In this document: one piece after another, positions 43,713 through 51,450 of the stretch | Layout: the number at the start of each line of letters is the position of its first letter | How positions within the stretch are numbered: the stretch's first letter is position 1 | Origin: Candidatus Gastranaerophilales bacterium | GTDB taxonomy: Bacteria; Cyanobacteriota; Vampirovibrionia; Gastranaerophilales; Gastranaerophilaceae | NCBI GenBank assembly: GCA_944327245.1 | Contig: CALVHD010000012.1 | Location: forward strand, 1-55,426 | Direction: 5' to 3' | DNA: 55,426 bases | Translations under genes and position numbers: made by a program | Notes under the pieces: generated by a model | What the model was told of the DNA's origin: nothing | Seen by the model: the letters and a program-made list of their open reading frames with translations, nothing else | Databases searched by the model: none

Positions 43713-44264
43713 TTAAAAAAGCATAGCTATAACTTCATCTACGCTTTTATTTAAGGTATTTATATCATCATTATTTTCAATTATTATATCCGCTTTTATT
43801 TTATTGTCATTTTGACAATTCATTCTTTTGAGAGCAGTTTTTCTATCCATATTGTTTCTTTGCATTAAACGATTTAATCTTATTTCTTTTTTAGCATCAA
43901 CAAAAATTATCTTATCAAACAATCCGTCAAATCCTGCTTCATAAATCAATGCACCTGAAACAATAACAGCTTTTTTATCTTTATTAATTTCAAAATAATT
44001 TACAATATACTCTTTTAATTTAGGATAAATAATATTTTCTAATTTTTTTTTCTTATCTAAATCACTAAAGACAATTTTAGCCAATTCATTTCTTTTTAAA
44101 GTTTTAAATTCAGCTAAAATTTTATTTTTTACTTCATTGTCTTCTTCTAATAATTGATGCGAAATTTTATCCAAATCAACAACTAAATAGCCTTTTTTAA
44201 AAAGAATGTTTTCAACTTCTGATTTACCTGAAGCAATATTACCTGTTAAACCTATTTTTATCAT
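43713..44264 (-). CDS. coaE: Dephospho-CoA kinase
   Basis: Last step of coenzyme A synthesis. The 183 residues start with MIKIGLTGNIASGKSEV (P-loop 8-16) and show DLDKISHQLL, and the LID-region arginines RLNRLMQRNNMDRKTALKRM. Length is normal. No Shine-Dalgarno, but TAAAAT lies exactly six bases before the ATG. It is divergent from the BI-1 gene with interleaved promoters. Confidence 0.93.
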   Translation of the reverse strand: MIKIGLTGNIASGKSEVENILFKKGYLVVDLDKISHQLLEEDNEVKNKILAEFKTLKRNELAKIVFSDLDKKKKLENIIYPKLKEYIVNYFEINKDKKAVIVSGALIYEAGFDGLFDKIIFVDAKKEIRLNRLMQRNNMDRKTALKRMNCQNDNKIKADIIIENNDDINTLNKSVDEVIAMLF

Positions 44265-44270
44265 GGCTTT

Positions 44271-44300
44271 ATTTTAACTTAAAATTATTGTATAATTCAA
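44271..44300 (-). promoter_or_regulatory. coaE promoter, leaderless arrangement
   Basis: On the minus strand TTGAAT (44295-44300), an 18-bp spacer and TAAAAT (44271-44276), then AAAGCC and the coaE ATG. No Shine-Dalgarno. Confidence 0.5.
44291..44296 (+). promoter_or_regulatory. -10 of the BI-1 gene
   Basis: A perfect TATAAT, 33 bases before the ATG at 44330, overlapping the coaE -35 on the other strand. The -35 is weak (TTTATT region). AAGGAGGAG is the Shine-Dalgarno. Confidence 0.45.
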
Positions 44301-44329
44301 ATTGATATTTTTATTAAGGAGGAGAAAAA

Positions 44330-45058
44330 ATGACATCTAATCCGATGTTAAACTCAAGAGTCCAAGAAAATGTTATCTTAGACGCCAAACCTATGACAGT
44401 TCAAGGCGCTGTTAATAAAACACTGGTTTTATTGGCTGTTGTTGTTCTTTCCGGTTTCTATACTTGGTATTTATGTGCTACGGGATTTGCAGATAAAGCC
44501 TCATTGTTATCCATAGTAGGCGCCATTGCAGGTTTTGTTTTAGCTATAATTACCTCATTTAATCCAAAGGCTTCTAAATATACAGCTCCTATTTATGCAA
44601 TTTGCGAAGGACTTTTAGTCGGTGCCGTAAGTTTTATGTATAACGCATTATATAATGGCATTGTGGTTGATGCCATAAGCATAACTTTTCTTGCGTTATT
44701 TGCAATGCTTATGTTATACAAACTGAGAATAATTCAAGCAACACCTACATTCAGAAAAGTTATTTTCATTTCTACTGTTGCAATTGCCATTTTTTACCTT
44801 GCAGGACTTATCGGTGCACTTTTAGGTCACCCTATGACAATATTTAACGGCTCTATGGTAGGCATTGGTGTTAGCCTTGTAATTTGTATTATTGCAGCCT
44901 TAAATTTTGTTTTAGATTTTGACTTTATTGAACAAGGTGCAAACAATAATATTCCCGATTATTTTGAATGGTATGGCGGTTTTGCACTTTTAGTTACAGT
45001 AATTTGGTTATACTTTGAAATTTTAAGACTACTGGCACAACTAAGCCGCAAAGATTAA
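44330..45058 (+). CDS. Bax inhibitor-1/YccA family membrane protein
   Basis: Integral membrane protein of 242 residues with seven helices. It belongs to the BI-1/YccA group; the last part, ALNFVLDFDFIEQGANNNIPDYFEWYGG, ending in RLLAQLSRKD, is the recognisable signature with the conserved Asp residues. Members act as pH-sensitive calcium leak channels or regulators of the FtsH protease; which applies here is unknown. Strong Shine-Dalgarno AAGGAGGAG. recJ follows 8 bases later and is probably cotranscribed. Confidence 0.88.
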   Translation: MTSNPMLNSRVQENVILDAKPMTVQGAVNKTLVLLAVVVLSGFYTWYLCATGFADKASLLSIVGAIAGFVLAIITSFNPKASKYTAPIYAICEGLLVGAVSFMYNALYNGIVVDAISITFLALFAMLMLYKLRIIQATPTFRKVIFISTVAIAIFYLAGLIGALLGHPMTIFNGSMVGIGVSLVICIIAALNFVLDFDFIEQGANNNIPDYFEWYGGFALLVTVIWLYFEILRLLAQLSRKD

Positions 45059-45066
45059 TTTAAAAA

Positions 45067-47427
45067 ATGCAATACAGAAAAATAAAAATAAAAGAAAATA
45101 CGAATAAAATCAAAAGCTCAACTAAGGACTCATTCTTAGATGAGCTTTTGGCATTAAGAAATTTAGTTAACGAAAAAGATATAAAAAAGTTTTTAAATCC
45201 AACCAAACAAGATTTAATTTCACCTTATGCTTTTTTAGATATGGAAAAAACAAAAAACCGCATATTTGAAGCCATTGAAAAAAAACAAAAAATCCTAATT
45301 TGGGGAGATTTTGATTGTGACGGAGTAACTTCAAGCGCCATATTATATAAAGCTTTAAAAAAATTAAACGCTGATTTTATTAATTTTATACCTGACAGAT
45401 TGCTCCACGGGCACGGGCTAAATTCAAAAGAACTTTTAAAATTTATATCAAAAGAAAAAGTAAAACTTGTTATAACTGTTGACTGCGGAATTTCAAATGT
45501 TTCTGAAGTTAATCTTTTAAAAGGATTAAATGTTGATACCATAATCACAGATCACCACTCAACAGACACAGAACTTCCTAACGCTTATTGCATAATAAAT
45601 CCTCAGGTTAAAAATGCCCTAAAAGAAGATTTATCTTTTGAAGAAATTCAATCTCTGAGCTCTAATTGCGGAGCAGGAATTGCTTATAAACTTGCTATGG
45701 CGTTATTGGAAAATATTGATGACAATAATCTAAAAGATGAATTAATGTTAATTGCAGCATGTGGCACAATTGCCGATGTTGTTTCCTTATTAGGAGAAAA
45801 TAGGGCACTTGTGAGTGAAGCTCTTAATATTTTAAACACCAAAAAAGAAAATTCTCACAAAGGCATCTATCAACTGTTATCTAAAAATATTAATTCCGAA
45901 ATTACAAGCTACGATATTGCTTTTATTTTAGCACCAAGAATTAATGCTGTTGGAAGATTAGCTAATGCAAAATTATCTTTTGATTTTTTAACTACGGATG
46001 ATGACACAAAATTATCTATGATTATTGAAAAATTGGATAATTATAATAAAATCAGACAATCAAAATGTTCTGAAACTTTTGAAGAAGTTAACGATTATTT
46101 AAAAAAACATAAAGATGAACAAAATAACCCTGCAATTATTCTTTTAAACCCCGAATGGCACATTGGAATTATCGGGATAGTTGCAGCTAAAATTGTTGAA
46201 GAATACAATAAACCCTGTTTTTTAATGACAGTTGATGAAAACAACAATGCAAGATGTTCAATAAGAAGCAACGATTTAATTAACGTTTATAGTGTTTTAA
46301 AAGAAAATGAAAATTTATTCTTAGGCTTTGGCGGTCATAAATTGGCAGGAGGATGTTCATTCAATAAAGATGATTTTGAAATTGTAAAAAATTCTCTTTT
46401 AAAAACAATAAAAGAACAAATGCCCAATGAAAAACAAGAAAACATTCTTTATGCTGATATGGAGTTAAGACCAAACGATATTGAGCTAGACATTTTAGAT
46501 AGCATAAATAAACTTGAACCCTTTGGACAAGATAACCAAGCTCCGATATTTGCAATGTTTGATGTTAACTTAGACGAATTTAAATTAATCGGCAAAGAAC
46601 AAAACCACCTGAGGCTTGTTTTTTCAAAAGATGATAAAAAATTTCAATGCGTAAAATGGAACGAAAATGAAGTAAAAATCCCTCTTAAAGCAAAATGCGA
46701 CATTGCTTTTTATCCGAGATTAAACGAATTTAATGATATTAAAAATGTTCAACTGGAAATAATTGATATTTATTCATCTCAATATACTAACCAACTGCAA
46801 TCTAAAATTAAACTGTTTGACCACAGAAAAAAAACAGGAATTTTATCTCAAATTTCATCCTATTTAGAAAGAGATAACGTAGATGTGGCGATTTGGGCAA
46901 AAAACCCATTAACCAAAGAACTATTATCTAAATATCAAAAAATAAAAGAAAATATTATAGATAAGCTAAACTCCCACAATGGCTTAATGTTTTTTGATTA
47001 TCCCAGCTCCTATGAAGAAATGTCGCAAATTTTATCTCAAATTCGTCCTGATAAAATTCATTTTATGAACTATAAAATCGATGAAAATCTTGAAAATTAT
47101 ATCAAACAAATAAACGGAATGATTAAATTTTGCCACAATAAATTAAAAGGCAATATTGAAATTTCCAAAATTGCTCAAGCTTTAGGCACTAGCGAAAGTT
47201 TTATACAAATTTCACTTGAAATCTTAGAAGATATTAATTCAATAAAAATTTTAGACATAGATAAAATTGAATATTTAAAACCTTTCAACTATGAAGATTT
47301 TAAAAACAATTCACTGTTTGAAGTATTAACCGAAGAATTTGAAAATATTATCAACTTCAAAAAAACAATGCTAAATTGCGATTTTTCAGAAATTGAAGAA
47401 ATGGTGATTTCTGTTTTTAAAAACTAA
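45067..47427 (+). CDS. recJ: Single-stranded-DNA exonuclease RecJ
   Basis: 5'-3' exonuclease of recombination and repair, 786 residues. DHH-family motifs: WGDFDCDGVTSS, VDCGISN, ITDHHSTDTELP, CGTIADVV, and DHHA1 FGGHKLAGGCSF. An OB-type domain follows (about 460-570). The last 200 residues form an extra domain, as in longer Gram-positive and cyanobacterial RecJ, with a helix-turn-helix-like IEISKIAQALGTSESFIQI. No Shine-Dalgarno is visible; it probably relies on coupling to the BI-1 gene. Confidence 0.93.
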   Translation: MQYRKIKIKENTNKIKSSTKDSFLDELLALRNLVNEKDIKKFLNPTKQDLISPYAFLDMEKTKNRIFEAIEKKQKILIWGDFDCDGVTSSAILYKALKKLNADFINFIPDRLLHGHGLNSKELLKFISKEKVKLVITVDCGISNVSEVNLLKGLNVDTIITDHHSTDTELPNAYCIINPQVKNALKEDLSFEEIQSLSSNCGAGIAYKLAMALLENIDDNNLKDELMLIAACGTIADVVSLLGENRALVSEALNILNTKKENSHKGIYQLLSKNINSEITSYDIAFILAPRINAVGRLANAKLSFDFLTTDDDTKLSMIIEKLDNYNKIRQSKCSETFEEVNDYLKKHKDEQNNPAIILLNPEWHIGIIGIVAAKIVEEYNKPCFLMTVDENNNARCSIRSNDLINVYSVLKENENLFLGFGGHKLAGGCSFNKDDFEIVKNSLLKTIKEQMPNEKQENILYADMELRPNDIELDILDSINKLEPFGQDNQAPIFAMFDVNLDEFKLIGKEQNHLRLVFSKDDKKFQCVKWNENEVKIPLKAKCDIAFYPRLNEFNDIKNVQLEIIDIYSSQYTNQLQSKIKLFDHRKKTGILSQISSYLERDNVDVAIWAKNPLTKELLSKYQKIKENIIDKLNSHNGLMFFDYPSSYEEMSQILSQIRPDKIHFMNYKIDENLENYIKQINGMIKFCHNKLKGNIEISKIAQALGTSESFIQISLEILEDINSIKILDIDKIEYLKPFNYEDFKNNSLFEVLTEEFENIINFKKTMLNCDFSEIEEMVISVFKN

Positions 47428-47496
47428 TGTTAAAAAATGTAATAATTAGGCTATATTATAATTCTATGTTATAAATAATATTATAAAGGGGATATA

Positions 47497-47796
47497 ATGT
47501 CGCAAAATATCACTAACGACAGTACTATAGAAAATTTTAAAAACATCTCTAAAGTGAAAAACGTAGAAGTTACGCTTTGTGCTGAACTGGGTAGAGCAAA
47601 GGTTTCTCTTAGAGATGCAATAGAATACGATGAAGGTTCTGTTGTTATGCTTGATAAATTTGAAGATGAACCCGTTAACATTTATGTTGATGATATTTTA
47701 ATTGCAAAAGCAAAAATAGTTGCAATTGAAGACACATATGGAATTAAAATAGTCGAAATAATTGAAAATAAAAACCTTGGAAAACAAGAAAAATGA
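47497..47796 (+). CDS. fliN: Flagellar motor switch protein FliN
   Basis: C-ring component that controls rotation direction with FliM and FliG. The 99 residues are essentially one SpoA domain, with VEVTLCAELGRAKVSLRDA, GSVVMLDKFEDEPVNIYVDD and YGIKIVEIIE. It is separated from the flagellar operon by about 19 kb and sits instead before an E1-like gene. The overlap with that gene (ATGA) suggests translational coupling. Shine-Dalgarno GGGG. FliY or FliM tail fragments are alternatives, but length and start fit FliN. Confidence 0.9.
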   Translation: MSQNITNDSTIENFKNISKVKNVEVTLCAELGRAKVSLRDAIEYDEGSVVMLDKFEDEPVNIYVDDILIAKAKIVAIEDTYGIKIVEIIENKNLGKQEK

Positions 47797-48530
47797 CACA
47801 ACCAATCAGATATAAAAGAAATATAGAACAAAACGGCATCACACAACAAGCGCAAGAAAAACTTTTTAACGCCAGAGTTCTTGTTATGGGCGCAGGCGGG
47901 CTTGGTTCAGGTGTCATTATGAACTTGGCAGCCCTTGGTGTAGGTCAAATAAAAATAATCGACGGAGATATAATTGAAGAAAGCAACTTCAACAGACAAA
48001 TTATCCATAAATATAGAAACATAGGAAGAGCAAAAGTAATTTCCGCTAAAGATTGGGTGCAAGAATACAATCCCGATATTAAAGTTGAACTGGATAAAAT
48101 AAAAATTAACGAATTAAATTATTTTAACATAATTCAAGGGTATGATATAATCATAGATTGTTTTGACTCTTATGAATCAAAATATATGTTAAATGAAATC
48201 GCCATAAGACACAAAAAAATCTTAATCCATGGCGCTACGCAAGGTTTCTGCGGACAAGTTACAACCATAGCTCCCGATAAAACCGGATGCTTAGAGTGCG
48301 TTATGCAAAAACCAAAAAACATAAAAGAAACTGTTTTAGCTTCTTTATCTCCGGTTGTAAATACAATTTCAGCTCTGCAAGCACAAGAAGCGCTTAAAGT
48401 CATAACAGGCATAGGTTCGCCCTTGTTAAACAAACTGCTTGTGTTTGATGGTCTGACATCAGAGTTTAAAACCCTCAACTATTCCAAAAATCCGGCTTGC
48501 TCAGCTTGCTCAATGACAAACATATACTAA
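47793..48530 (+). CDS. ThiF/MoeB-type E1-like adenylyltransferase
   Basis: ATP-dependent activator of a ubiquitin-like sulfur carrier (ThiS or MoaD type). The 245 residues have the nucleotide motif GAGGLGSGV, the ESNFNRQI and DCFDSYESKYMLNE motifs, and a zinc site formed by CLEC near residue 168 and CSAC near the C-terminus. No rhodanese domain. Whether it serves thiamine or molybdopterin synthesis cannot be told, since no thi or moa genes are close. It overlaps fliN by four bases. Confidence 0.88.
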   Translation: MTQPIRYKRNIEQNGITQQAQEKLFNARVLVMGAGGLGSGVIMNLAALGVGQIKIIDGDIIEESNFNRQIIHKYRNIGRAKVISAKDWVQEYNPDIKVELDKIKINELNYFNIIQGYDIIIDCFDSYESKYMLNEIAIRHKKILIHGATQGFCGQVTTIAPDKTGCLECVMQKPKNIKETVLASLSPVVNTISALQAQEALKVITGIGSPLLNKLLVFDGLTSEFKTLNYSKNPACSACSMTNIY

Positions 48531-48531
48531 A

Positions 48532-48969
48532 ATGAATCATCCAAGTCTTAAATATGCCAAAATATTATTATTTTTTTCAGTAGTTATAGCAATAATGTCT
48601 ATAACTGCAAAACAAAGTATCATGGCAGAAATAAAAAACAACAAAACAGTCATCCGGCAACAAGAACAAGAAATTATAAAACAACTTACAAAAGAACAAA
48701 ATTCTATAGTTGAACAAGTCCCTATTGAACAAGCCCCTGTTGAACAAGATACACTTTCTAGGCAGCAGCTGGCACAAGAAGAATTCAATAAAGGCAATAT
48801 AGATAGCGCAATTGCTATTTACCAAGATTTACTAAACCAACCAAATGTTAATCAAGAAGAAATCAAACAAAGCTTAATAAAGTGCTACGAACAAAAAGGG
48901 CTAACTGAAGAAATAGATAAACTTAATCAAGAAGAAAAAACTAATCTAAACGAAAATAATCTTCAATAA
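48532..48969 (+). CDS. Membrane-anchored TPR-like protein with EQ repeat
   Basis: A 145-residue protein with no assigned function. An N-terminal helix (about 8-25) probably anchors it in the membrane. A linker carries three or four EQ-containing repeats (VEQVPIEQAPVEQ), then a TPR-like pair (QLAQEEFNKGNIDSAIAIYQ and an adjoining helix). The end is Gln/Asn/Glu-rich. It starts one base after the E1-like gene. Its last 29 bases overlap the end of wecB on the other strand. Confidence 0.65.
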   Translation: MNHPSLKYAKILLFFSVVIAIMSITAKQSIMAEIKNNKTVIRQQEQEIIKQLTKEQNSIVEQVPIEQAPVEQDTLSRQQLAQEEFNKGNIDSAIAIYQDLLNQPNVNQEEIKQSLIKCYEQKGLTEEIDKLNQEEKTNLNENNLQ

Positions 48970-50059
48970 TTTTTTCTATATAACAACAAGCTTTGCCGTC
49001 CCCATATGGATTTACAGCCTTAGACATTTTTTCATATGCCGCTTTATCTATAAGTAATTCATCGACTTTATTGACTATTTTTTCTTTATTTGCACCGACT
49101 AGACAAACTCCGCCATATTCAAGAGCTTCAGGACGTTCCGTTTCGTCTCTTAAAACTAAAACAGGAATTCCTAAAGCAGGAGCTTCTTCTTGGACCCCGC
49201 CCGAATCTGTTAAAATAATATGAGATTTTTTCATTAAATTACAAAATGGAACATAATCTAATGGTTCAATTAATTTAACTCTTTCAATATTTTCTAAAAT
49301 TGGTTTAACTGTATTTCTAACGTTGGGATTTAAGTGCAAAGGATAAACCACTTGAATATCTTTATGTTTTTCAATTAATTCTTTTATGGCATAACAAATA
49401 TTTTCCAGCGGTTTTCCAAAGTTTTCTCTTCTGTGTGAAGTTAATAAAATTGTCTTTAATTCAGGATTTAAACCAATAAAATCTAAATCTGCCTTTTTGT
49501 TTTCAACAACATACAACAAAGCATCAATTACGGTGTTGCCTGTTTTATATATACCCTTTTTAATTCCTGATTTTTCTATATTTTTACAGGCCCTATCAGT
49601 TGGACAAAACATTAAATCAGAAACAGAATCCACGATTACACGATTAATTTCTTCAGGGAAAGGGTAATCCTTATCAAAAGTTCTAAGACCTGCTTCAACA
49701 TGACCTATTTTAATTCTTGAATAAAATGCACTCAGCGCACTTATTCCGGCTGTTGTAGTATCACCATGGACTAAAATTAAATCCGGCTTTTCTTTTTCAA
49801 AAACTTTTTTTGTTTCCGATAAAATCTCGCAAGATAAATCCCAAAGATTTTGATTAGGCTTCATTAAATTTAAATCATAATCAGGCTTAACATCAAAAAG
49901 CTCTAATACACTATCAAGCATTTGCCTGTGTTGAGCCGTAACTATGGTTAAAACTTCAAAACTATCATTTTCCTTTAATTTCTTAACTAAAGGACACATT
50001 TTAATTGCTTCAGGACGTGTTCCAAAAACTAATGCAATTTTAATTTTCTTATCTGTCAT
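48941..50059 (-). CDS. wecB: UDP-N-acetylglucosamine 2-epimerase (non-hydrolysing)
   Basis: Interconverts UDP-GlcNAc and UDP-ManNAc, a precursor of surface polysaccharides. The 372 residues show GTRPEAIKMCPL, VHGDTTTAG, GHVEAGLRTFD, PFPEEINRV, TSHRRENFG, LTDSGGVQEEAPALGIPV and RPEALEYGG, all the family landmarks. It lies after the glycosyltransferase gene on the same strand, 27 bases apart, which fits a role in envelope glycan synthesis. No Shine-Dalgarno; AATAAT lies six bases before the ATG and TAAAAT nine bases before it. Confidence 0.93.
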   Translation of the reverse strand: MTDKKIKIALVFGTRPEAIKMCPLVKKLKENDSFEVLTIVTAQHRQMLDSVLELFDVKPDYDLNLMKPNQNLWDLSCEILSETKKVFEKEKPDLILVHGDTTTAGISALSAFYSRIKIGHVEAGLRTFDKDYPFPEEINRVIVDSVSDLMFCPTDRACKNIEKSGIKKGIYKTGNTVIDALLYVVENKKADLDFIGLNPELKTILLTSHRRENFGKPLENICYAIKELIEKHKDIQVVYPLHLNPNVRNTVKPILENIERVKLIEPLDYVPFCNLMKKSHIILTDSGGVQEEAPALGIPVLVLRDETERPEALEYGGVCLVGANKEKIVNKVDELLIDKAAYEKMSKAVNPYGDGKACCYIEKIIEDYFRLD

Positions 50060-50086
50060 AACGCTATTATTTTACTATAAAAAATT

Positions 50087-51325
50087 TTATTTAATACCAA
50101 ATCTTGAATAGAAAAATTCAACCAAAGATTTAATGGCTTTCATTCCCCTAACATGTTGAATTGCAATATTTTTGCCATATATAAAATCATAAGTACTCAA
50201 TTGATAATTACTCTGCATAGCTAAATCTACCCATATATTATCTGTTATTCTTCCTTTTTGATACTCAGGTATATTTTCTCTATAATATGGAATAGAATCA
50301 ATAATCGTGTTTACAAAATTTTTTCTTCCGTTATATTTTAAATAATTTTTCCTTGGAAGATAATTTTGAGGATTGTTTATAACCTTGTGTATAGTATCCG
50401 CTAAAGCTTCAGGAGTATATGAAGGCACATATTCGCCGCTATTTTCAAAAAATACCGGATAATCTCCTCTTGAATATTTATTAAAATCTTTAAAAACAAT
50501 AACAGGAGTATTACAGCACATTGCTTCTGATATAAATCGATTTTTACCCTCTAATAAAGCAGCCAAAATACAACATTTTGCACCTGTATAATATACAGGC
50601 AAATCTTTGTAATCAATAAAAGGGAAAAACTCAATATATTTTGTATAATCTCCCAAAATTTCCATAACTTTTTTCAATTGCTCTTGAGCATCAAATCTCA
50701 ATTTTGAAACATCAATAGTTTTATCCTGATGAACTATTAAATCTCTTGAACCTATTGCATATTTAACTTTTAATGATATGCCGTATTTTTTTTCATATTC
50801 TTTTATTCCTTTTGCAATCATAGGCATATTTTTAACGGGAAATGCCGTAGACACGCAAAAAATATCAAATGTTTTTCTAACATTAAAAGCAGGCGCCATT
50901 TTATATTCATTTGTAAAATCAGCATCTTGCAAAGGAAGCATTATAATATCTTTTTTATTCGGATATTTTGTTTTATAGTAATTTTCTCTTTTTTCATTTT
51001 TATAACAAGTAAAATACAAATCAGCATGCTGACTTTGAGGATAACTTGAAAACATTGAATTTGCTATAGGAAAAAATATCTCTTTTAAACGAGGAAATTC
51101 TTCAATAATTATATCTACGCCTTGAGAATAGAAAAAACCTTTTAAAACCTTTGAGTCATATTTTAGAGGAATAAAAGGAATCACAAAATCAATCTTATCA
51201 ATTTTTTCAGGGTGCTCAAACTGAGATTCAAAAGTATAGCCGTCAATATCATCCCAAATTTGCTCAATCGGCTTATCGGAATTTGGATTATGAAAATATT
51301 CAACTGGCCATTTTGCACCTTTCAT
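50087..51325 (-). CDS. GT4-type glycosyltransferase
   Basis: A 412-residue sugar transferase of the group-1/GT4 type. The C-terminal half has the nucleotide-sugar binding region ALLEGKNRFISEAMCCNTPVIVF with the paired glutamates, preceded by FDIFCVSTAFPVKNMPMI, a typical opening of the donor domain. The N-terminal half is divergent, so the acceptor is unknown. No membrane helix. The ATG has TATTAT exactly six bases upstream in an extended -10 context and no Shine-Dalgarno. It is transcribed toward wecB. Confidence 0.82.
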   Translation of the reverse strand: MKGAKWPVEYFHNPNSDKPIEQIWDDIDGYTFESQFEHPEKIDKIDFVIPFIPLKYDSKVLKGFFYSQGVDIIIEEFPRLKEIFFPIANSMFSSYPQSQHADLYFTCYKNEKRENYYKTKYPNKKDIIMLPLQDADFTNEYKMAPAFNVRKTFDIFCVSTAFPVKNMPMIAKGIKEYEKKYGISLKVKYAIGSRDLIVHQDKTIDVSKLRFDAQEQLKKVMEILGDYTKYIEFFPFIDYKDLPVYYTGAKCCILAALLEGKNRFISEAMCCNTPVIVFKDFNKYSRGDYPVFFENSGEYVPSYTPEALADTIHKVINNPQNYLPRKNYLKYNGRKNFVNTIIDSIPYYRENIPEYQKGRITDNIWVDLAMQSNYQLSTYDFIYGKNIAIQHVRGMKAIKSLVEFFYSRFGIK

Positions 51326-51331
51326 AAAAAA

Positions 51332-51340
51332 ATAATACCA
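51332..51340 (-). promoter_or_regulatory. Glycosyltransferase extended -10, leaderless arrangement
   Basis: On the minus strand TGGTATTAT (TG-n-TATAAT type), then six Ts and the ATG. The -35 is poor. Confidence 0.45.
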
Positions 51341-51394
51341 TATATTGTCATTTTTTAAATAATGCTAAGCTAAATTAATCCTTTTGCTTTAGTT

Positions 51395-51422
51395 TTGCTT
51401 TTATTGTAAAATTTAATATTAT
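51395..51422 (+). promoter_or_regulatory. gyrA promoter
   Basis: TTGCTT (51395-51400), a 16-bp spacer and TATTAT (51417-51422). GGAAGGAG at 51434-51441 then serves the TTG start. Confidence 0.45.
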
Positions 51423-51450
51423 ATAGACTATTTGGAAGGAGTTTTTTGTT

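Noticed and set aside
48715-48755. EQ repeat in the TPR-like gene as a DNA repeat or CRISPR-like array
   Set aside because: Only three or four short in-frame units; it is a low-complexity protein linker.
47481-48825. Minus-strand reading frames opposite fliN, the E1-like gene and the TPR-like gene
   Set aside because: They are shadows of real genes: Ser/Cys/Phe-rich, without family features or ribosome sites.
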